A stretch of 64,000 nt of DNA from Sarcophilus harrisii (lineage: Eukaryota; Chordata; Mammalia; Dasyuromorphia; Dasyuridae). The stretch lies in NCBI RefSeq assembly GCF_902635505.1, contig NC_045428.1:114455141-114519140 (forward strand), given 5' to 3'. A program made the translations under genes and the position numbers. This document shows, in pieces, positions 57,113 through 64,000 of this stretch. Within the stretch, counting starts at the first letter, position 1. The number at the start of each line of letters is the position of its first letter. The notes under the pieces were generated by a model that saw only the letters and a program-made list of their open reading frames with translations, was not told the origin of the DNA and did not search any database.

Positions 57113-57345
57113 GGGATCAGAGTTGTGATTTCATTGATGTAGGGAACCACAGAAGGGAAAACTCCTTGTATCAACTCAGGTTAGTACCTTCTTTACAATT
57201 TATAGCATTCAAAGTTACCTAGATCATTGAGAGATTAAGAGAAATGCCCAGAATCAAAATATTGATATATATCAAACATAAAATTTTAGCCTAGGTCATC
57301 CTGGCTAACTTGGTATCCTTTATGGCAATGCTGCCTCTATAGGAA
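57113..57345 (-). repeat. Antisense old SINE
   Basis: 'gttgtgatttcattgatgtagggaacc', 'actccttgtatcaactcagg', 'gagattaagagaaatgcccagaatc' and 'tttatggcaatgctgcctct' form a complete diverged SINE. The same family as 30770. Confidence 0.65.
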
Positions 57346-57375
57346 ATGATTCAGAGTGAAAAAAGGAAAATAGAT

Positions 57376-57412
57376 AGACAGTTGGATGGATTGATGGATG
57401 GATGGATAGGTA
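57376..57412. repeat. (GGAT)n microsatellite
   Basis: About six GGAT/TGGA units within 'gttggatggattgatggatgg'. Confidence 0.85.
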
Positions 57413-57599
57413 AAATAGATGGTTGCATAATTGTACAGTCTGTAAAAGAATGTACAGAGATTACTTTTTGGTTTTGTTGTTTGTACATTTGTTGAATTGA
57501 ATTGAAAAAGGTCAAGCAGCAGCAAAACTCACACTGAATAAAATGTACACCTTTGATCTTATCTTCTTAAAAGTTACTAGAAGGGCTCTTTTGTTAACT

Positions 57600-57810
57600 G
57601 GTAAATAACAGGAGTATATTCTTGCTCATGCCAATTCCTAGCACAGTGCCCCCACAGACAATCTGTTTAATGCTTATGAGCATGTTGTTTCTCCCCAGGA
57701 GAATGTAATTTCCTTGAGAGTTAGGCCTCTTTCATTTTTGACTTTGTATCTATCTTCAGATCCTAGCAGGCTCTCAGGTGCTTTGCACTGTCTTATTGAA
57801 TTGAAATAAG
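57600..57810 (+). repeat. L2 LINE 3' end
   Basis: 'ccaggagaatgtaatttccttgagagtta', 'gatcctagcaggctctcaggtgctttgc' and 'ttattgaattgaaataag' match the L2 terminus. Confidence 0.65.
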
Positions 57811-57899
57811 TACTATCTGTCCCCAACTAGATATTTTTCTTGAAATAAAGGTCTTGCTCAATGATCCTCCTATGTACCTACAAACTGACAAAAAATTTT

Positions 57900-58040
57900 T
57901 CTTTGATGCTTCTAATCCCTCACACTACTAAAGTATCATCATGTCTTTTCACTGATAAACTTCTTGAAAAAGTAGACTAAATTTCATGGGCTCTACTCAT
58001 CTCCCATTCTGCTATTCACTTTCTTCCTCCTCCCCTCACA
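57900..58040 (+). repeat. L2 LINE internal fragment
   Basis: 'gataaacttcttgaaaaagtagactaaatttcatgggctct' recalls an internal L2 segment. Confidence 0.4.
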
Positions 58041-58045
58041 CCCAT

Positions 58046-60440
58046 TTCAATAGTATTCTATTTTTCCAATTACATGTAAAGGCAATTTTCAATATTCATT
58101 TTTGTAAGATTTTGAATTCCAAATTTTTTCTCTTCTTCTTCCTTACCTCCTCCTTCTCCAAGACATATATTATATATCCCCAAGTTATAGGTTAAACATG
58201 TACAATATATTTAAATACATTTCCAAATACTTTCATGTTGTGAAAGAAGAATCAGAACAAAAGGGAAAAACTGTAAGAAAGAAAAAGCAAACAAATAAAA
58301 GGTGAAAATACTGTATACTTCAATCCATATTCAATCTCCATAGTTCTCTGTCTAGATGGCATTTTCCATCACAAGTCTATTGGAATTGTCTTGGGTCATT
58401 GCTCAGGAGAGCTAAATCTATCATAACTGATCATCACACAATCCTGCTGTTATTTAGTACAATGTTTTCTTGGTTCTGCTTGCTTCATTCAGCATCAGTT
58501 CATGTAAGTTTTTCTAAGCTTTTCTGAAACCAGTCTCTTTACCATTTCTTATAGAACAATGATATTCCATTACATTCATATACCATAACTTATTCAGCCA
58601 TTCCCCAATTGATGGGCATCTACTTGTTCAGTTTCCTTGCCACTACAAAAAGAGCTGCTACATACATTTTTGCACATGTGGATGCTTTTCAGTCTTAAAT
58701 GATTTCTTTGGGATAAAGACCCAGTAATGACACATTTTTAGATCAAAGGGTATGCTTGGTTTGACAGCCTTTTGGGTATAGAATGACTGGATCAATTCAG
58801 AATTTTGCCAGCAATGCATTAGTGCCCCAGTTTTCCTACATCCCATCCATCATTTATCATTATTTTTTCCAGTCATCTCAGCCAATATTAATAGATGTGA
58901 GGTAGTATTTCAGAGTTGTTTTGATTTGTATTTCTTTGATAGTGATTTAGAACAGTTTTTCAAAAACCATTTACCATTTGGGGAATGACTTGTATTCTTA
59001 TAAATTTGATTCAGTTCTTTATATATTTTAGAAATAAAGCTTCTATCAGAAACTCTGTCTTTAAAAATTGTTTTACAATTTTCTGCTTTCCTTCTAATCT
59101 TGGCTATATTGGTTTTGTTTGTGCAAAACTTTTTTAATTAAATGTAATCAAAATTATCCATTTTGCATTTTATAATGTTCTCTAGTTCTTCTTTAGCCAA
59201 AAATTCCTCCCTTCTCCAAAGATCTAACAGGTAAATGATCCCTTGCTCTCCTAATTTGCTTATAACATCACCCTTTATGTCTAAATCATAAACCCATTTC
59301 CATCTTAGTTTGGCATGTATAGGATGTGAGATGCTTAGTTTCTGTCATACTATTTTCCAGTTTTCCCAGCAACTTTTGTCAAATAGTGAGTTCTTATCCC
59401 AGAAGTTGGAGTTGGGGGGTTATCAACTAGTAGATCACTATACTCATTGACTTAGGTGTTGTATAGTTAGCCTATTTTGCTGATCCACCACTCTATTTCT
59501 CAGCCAGTACCAAGTGATTTTGATGATTTATAATATACAGCTTTATAATATAGTTTTAGGTCTGGTACAGCTAGGGCATCCTTCTTTGCATTTTTTTTCA
59601 TTAATTCTCTTCATATTCTCTTGACCTTTTGTTCTTACAGATGAATTTTGTTATTTTTTCTAGCTATAAAATAAATTTTTGGCAGCTTGATTGGTATAGC
59701 ACTGAATAAGTAGATTTAGATAGAAATGTCATTTTTATTATAACTAAACTATCCATGTCAGCCTATCCATGAACAATTAATATTTTTCCAGTTGTTTAGA
59801 TCAGACTTTGGGTAAAATGTGCTTTGCAATTGTGTTCATATAGTTCCTAGATTTGTCTTGGCACATAGACTCTGCCAAATATTTTATGTTATCTACAGTT
59901 ATTTTATTTTTAATACATTGTTTTACATTGCTTTGAACTTCTCTTTTAATCTTGTTTCTGTTGGCTTTGTATAGAAACTTTTTAATTTAATGTAATCAGA
60001 GTTGTTCATTTTGCCTTTCATAAATGTTCTCTAATTCTTTTTTAGTGATAAAATCCTTCCTTCTCCAAAGATCTAAAGGTAAATTATCTCTTGTTCTCCT
60101 AATTTATGTACAGTTATTTTAAATGGAATTTCTCTTTCTATCTCTTGTTACTGGGCTTTGTTGGTAATAGAAATACCAATGATTTATATGGGTTTATTTG
60201 GTATATTGCAACTTAATTAAAAGTTGTTCATTGTTTCAAGAAGTTATTTAGTTTCTCTAGGATCCTACAATGGATCCTAGAGATCCTAGATTCTTCTAGG
60301 ATTCTCTAAATATTCTATCATATCATCTGTAAAAAGTGATAGTTTTATTTCCTCATTGCCTACTCTAATTCCTTCCATTTTATCTTCTCTTATTGCTAAA
60401 ACTAACATTTCTAGTACAAAATCGGATAATAGTGGTTATA
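58046..60440 (-). mobile_element. Antisense L1: 3' UTR and the 3' half of ORF2
   Basis: From the antisense type i 3' end (58046) through the ORF2 C terminus (minus-strand frame at 58658-58846 with ALMHCWQNSELIQSF) to the middle of ORF2 near 'gtttatttcctcattgcctactctaattcc' (60350-60440). About 2.4 kb, collinear, with many breaks and one internal foreign L1 piece (59907-60108). No 5' part. Confidence 0.85.
59907..60108 (-). mobile_element. Extra L1 ORF2 piece within the antisense L1
   Basis: This 200-nt segment ('cttttaatcttgtttctgttggctttg', 'ttctccaaagatctaaaggtaaatt') corresponds to 59055-59265 of the same element but sits out of order. It is bounded by TACAGTTATTTTA at 59894-59906 and 60109-60121. 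Confidence 0.75.
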
Positions 60441-60534
60441 ATAATGCTGCTATTTATTACTAAAGTGACCATCACCTTATAATTTCCATCTCCACCTCCC
60501 TGCTTTTAATAATGAGTTCATTTTCACTGAATTT

Positions 60535-60815
60535 TCAAAACCTCTCTCTCCTCATTCCCATCTCCTGGCTTCTTTGAAGTCCCAGCTACAATCTCTCCTT
60601 TTGCAGGAAGTCTTCCCGAATACCTCTGAATTCCTGTGCCTTTACTCTGTTGATTATTTCCCATTTCCTGTATATAGCTTATTTGTAAATATTTGTTTGC
60701 AATCTGTCTCCTCCATTAGATTGTGAGCTCCTGAGTACAAAGACTGTCTTTTATCTTTCTTGGAATCCCCAATGCTTAGCATAGTGCCTGGCACATAGAA
60801 GTTGCTTGAAATCCA
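60535..60815 (+). repeat. L2 LINE 3' end
   Basis: 'cttctttgaagtcccagctacaatctctccttttgcaggaagtcttcc', 'agattgtgagctcctgagtacaaagactgtc' and 'agcatagtgcctggcacatagaagttgcttg' is a well-preserved L2 terminus. Confidence 0.85.
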
Positions 60816-62440
60816 GTCATTTTTTATCAGTCTTCATTCTCCTTGATTTTTCTGTAGCACTGGACACTACCAATTATTTCTTCCTTTATAATCAGTCTCT
60901 CCTCTCTTGGTTTCCCTGAAACTGAACTTTTATATTTCCCTAATGAATCTTTTTTTGTTTCTCCAGTCTTCTTGATCCCTTAATATTTGTATTCTCTAAT
61001 CTTTTGTCCAGTAAACCCTTCCTCTACATTCTCTCCTTTACAATATCAGATAGCTAACTGGTGCAGTGGATAATGTGTTAAGTTTGGAGCCAAGATCTCA
61101 GTTCAAAATTAGCCTCAAATACTCTCTCTGTGACCCTGGGAAAGACATTTAACTTCTGTTTGCCTAAATTTCCTCATCAATAAAATGGAGATAATAATAC
61201 CATCTATTCCACAATATTGCTCTAAAGATCTAATGAAATTGTATTTGTAAAATGCTTAGCACAGTGCCTGTCACATAGTAGGCACTATATGAATATTTAT
61301 TATTATTATTACTCTCAAAATTTCAGTTATCATCACTGGATGACTGACTTCCAAAATTCTATATGTAGCCTTTATTTATCTTGAGTTCTAGATTCACCTT
61401 TTCAACTATTTTCTTCTACATACTCCACTAGCACCTTAAAATTAGCATATCCAAAATTATGCATACTCTTTGTCAATCAAAGCTTGATCTTCCTGATGGC
61501 TCCACCATTACTCAAAACATTGCTGTTAACTAATTCTTCTTTCTTCCCCACCTCCCATATCAAGTCCTATCAAGTCTACCTCTCTTCTATCTATCCCTTT
61601 CTCTGTACTTCAACCATCACCACCATGCTCCAATGCAAGCCTTCATTATGCTTCACTTGGACTATTGCAACAGCTTCCTACTTGTTCTTTCTGCTTAGAG
61701 TCTTTCCAGACCAAACCTCAAATTACCAATAACCAAAAAAAGAATGAGGACTGAAAAAAGGCCAATGGATTTGGTGATTAGGAAATCATTAATGAGAGTA
61801 CATTAGTGCCAGATTAGTCTTGTTTTCACATAGATCTGATTATGTCGCTCTTCCACTCAAAAACTATTATGATCTCTCAGTTACACACCAATTAAAGTCT
61901 AAGCTTTTTAGGCCCTTTGTACTCTAACAGAGCCCTACCTCACCAGCCTTATCTCACATAACTCTCTTCCAAATAAATTCTGCCCTAATCAGAAGCAACT
62001 GACTACATCAAATCAGCTAATAGAATGGAAGTTCCTTTAGTGCTTATGGCAGTACCTAGATTAAACGGGTGCTAAACACGCTCAAATACTGGCAATTATT
62101 AACATTAATAGATACTTGAAGTTCAACTAACTTCATTTCTTTGCTCACATTGTTCTTTAAACCTGAAATATCCCCTATATCCCCAACAATCTCTGCCAGA
62201 TGAAATTGTCCTTTCCAACCTTTAAAACTCAGTTCACAGGCTACTTCCCTCCTGTATCCTGACACCATGACCAAGAACAAATAATCTTTCCTTAGACCTT
62301 ACAAAGGATTTTGTGGCTTTCCTGGGCAGGCACAAAATATCTTCTCATTTTATATTATGGTTGTTTCTGTAGGTTTTCTCTCCCCTTAATAATCTGTTTT
62401 TTCTATTGATAGTATATCTTCTTTACCCTAGCTTTTCCAA
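60816..62440 (+). repeat. L2 LINE (RT region to 3' end), split by a MIR
   Basis: 60816-61045 covers 'cttcattctccttgatttttctgtagcactggacac'. 61313-62440 continues with 'aagtcctatcaagtctacctctcttctatctatccc', 'ttggactattgcaacagcttcctac', 'gatctgattatgtcgctcttccactcaaa' and the 3' region. About 1.3 kb of L2 in order, with a gap around 62000-62095. Confidence 0.75.
61046..61312 (+). repeat. MIR SINE inside L2
   Basis: 'tagctaactggtgcagtggataatgtg', 'ctgtgaccctgggaaagacatttaacttctg' and 'cttagcacagtgcctgtcacatagtaggcac', with a (TTA)n end. Confidence 0.85.
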
Positions 62441-64000
62441 AAGAGGGGGATAGGACAATGATTTAAAAGTTTTGACTTTTGAGGAAGTAAGTAAACTTTG
62501 AGAAAACAGAGAGGCAGAATAGACATCTCTAGCCTCTTCCCTACCACTTACTCCCCCAGCCTCTTCTCCAGGGAAGACTTGAATTCCTGCCAGGAATGGT
62601 AACAGAAAGTTGGGGCCAGGAACTTGGCTACTTCTGAGAGAAAGGGCTAGAATTGGGCTAGAATGATATCTATCCGCTCCCTTAAATATGGTTAATTTAG
62701 AAATGTAGTTTTCAGGTTCAAGTAAAATTTCTAATCATTATTCATCAAAGGGGAAAGGACAATCCAAGCTTTATATTCTCACTTGACTCCCTTCCTACCG
62801 AATACCAGTTCCACAATAAATACAAATAGTGAATAGTAAAGAAATCCATTTATCCAAGATTATTAGTAAAATAGAAATCAGAGAAATTAGGCACAGGTAA
62901 AACAGAGTAAAGTAGCTCTCCAATGGGGATCAAGGTAACTTGGCTCAAACAGGAAAGAGAATCTCAGTTTACTCAATGAGAAATTCTACAAAAGTTATAC
63001 TAGCTCCTCTCCTATCTGCTTTTGCCCAGAATCTTATTTTCCCTTCAGTAACAAAGTGAAGTTGGATTGGTATCATTCATCTTTTCTCCAAGCTGGAAGT
63101 CACAAACACCTGAATCAATTACACAGCTTGAAGAGACTTAAGAGATCTAAGTCTCCACCCCATTCCTCACACTAATGGGCTTTGGAACTCCAGTTACATG
63201 GGAATATTGAGGTATATGTTTTATTGTTATTTGTTTGTTTGGCATTTTAAAATTCACAGCTAAGCAACTAACAGGGTGTCTCAGAAATTGTTTCTTTATC
63301 TAGTCATCTTAACCATCCTGAAATCCTATCCTAGTGACTATAATGGAATATACTCCTGCCTTTGCAGAGTTGGGAGGACCATGAATATGAAAAATTGAAT
63401 ATATTTTTCACATTTTTTGCTGTATTGATTGGTGTTGCTGATTTTTTTAAAAAATTTCTTCTTTTTTGCTCAAGTGCAATGATCAACCATGATTCTAAAG
63501 GTTCACTGTTGGTATTATTTTGTCCCTGACAAAAGTCAAGAGGATAGTCATGGGCAAAGAAAGGACAAGCGTATGTTACACTGAATGTGATGTGATGTCT
63601 TTGCTGAATATGATAGTCAAAGATCTTTCCCCTCTTATAGTTAAGTAAAATCTCCTTTTATTAACTGTTAGATATCTTATAGATGTTCATTTCATGCCAG
63701 TACTAAATCTTAAGTACTGGGCTTTTCCTACAACTATCTACTAATTCTTGCAAGTTTTAATGTTTTGATTTGCACTAGTAGAACAAGCACTCTAGGGCTT
63801 TTGAAGTGATGGAGTAGGAGTCTTCACTATGAAATACACTCATTCATTCATTCTAGTCTCTGTGCCTTTTGGGATGTGACAATGAGAGCCATTGTGATTT
63901 CTTGGCTTTCAATTTAATAAAACTCAGGAGCCTTTAAAGTTTACTTAAAACTTGATTTGGAATAAGATTAATTAAAACAGATATTTAATTAATCATGGAT
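62441..64000. other. Unassigned DNA to the end of the window
   Basis: About 1.56 kb with no gene, SINE or L1 I can name. 62440-63200 has mixed composition and could be an old element that I fail to recognise. 63200-64000 is A+T-rich. Confidence 0.3.

Noticed and set aside
62441-63200. Possible LTR of an old retrovirus-like element
   Set aside because: No paired copy, primer-binding site or clear terminal dinucleotides could be seen, so no such element is claimed.

Overview
This is a vertebrate, almost certainly marsupial, nuclear DNA window: A+T-rich and crowded with interspersed repeats. The repeat content points to a marsupial and more likely an Australian one. It includes tRNA-headed SINEs of the MAR1/WSINE type, several layers of marsupial-type L1 with recognisable ORF1, ORF2 and 3' UTR modules, and old MIR, L2 and CR1/L3 copies. 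Family names come from recall of consensus sequences, not from a database search. There are no prokaryotic genes, CRISPR arrays, rRNA genes or functional tRNA genes, and I saw no convincing LTR element.

The only host gene I can support is on the + strand. A 168-nt internal exon (10637-10804) and a short last exon (26565-26618, 17 codons plus stop) are joined by a 15.8-kb repeat-filled intron. Both have good splice signals, matching phase 0, and a 3' UTR with an ATTAAA poly(A) signal at 26902. The earlier exons must lie upstream, in or beyond the window. I do not recognise the protein.

Layout: 1-10.6 kb holds MIR, nested L1 copies, a rearranged L1 (4.0-6.0 kb), L2 and CR1. 10.6-26.9 kb is the gene end with its intron, which contains an L1 5'/HAL1-like element (11.8-13.8 kb), a three-layer L1 nest (15.5-19.7 kb) and an L1 5' UTR (23.9-24.8 kb). 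27-35 kb is dominated by SINEs, MIRs, L2 and one very young L1 end with perfect 16-bp target duplications. 35.8-43.1 kb appears to be a CR1 LINE split by an old, fairly long L1 that itself holds two later L1 ends. 43.1-48.5 kb is another old L1 split by a later L1 end and by a 2.5-kb ORF1-only (HAL1-like) element. 49.6-54.3 kb is the largest repeat-poor stretch and is a plausible site of conserved regulatory DNA, with a microsatellite-rich 293-bp duplication in its middle. 55-62.4 kb is L2, SINE and antisense L1. 62.4-64 kb is unassigned.

No autonomous element here looks active, because every L1 copy is truncated, deleted or interrupted. The value of the window is as a stratified retrotransposon record around the 3' end of one unidentified gene, not as a new enzymatic system.
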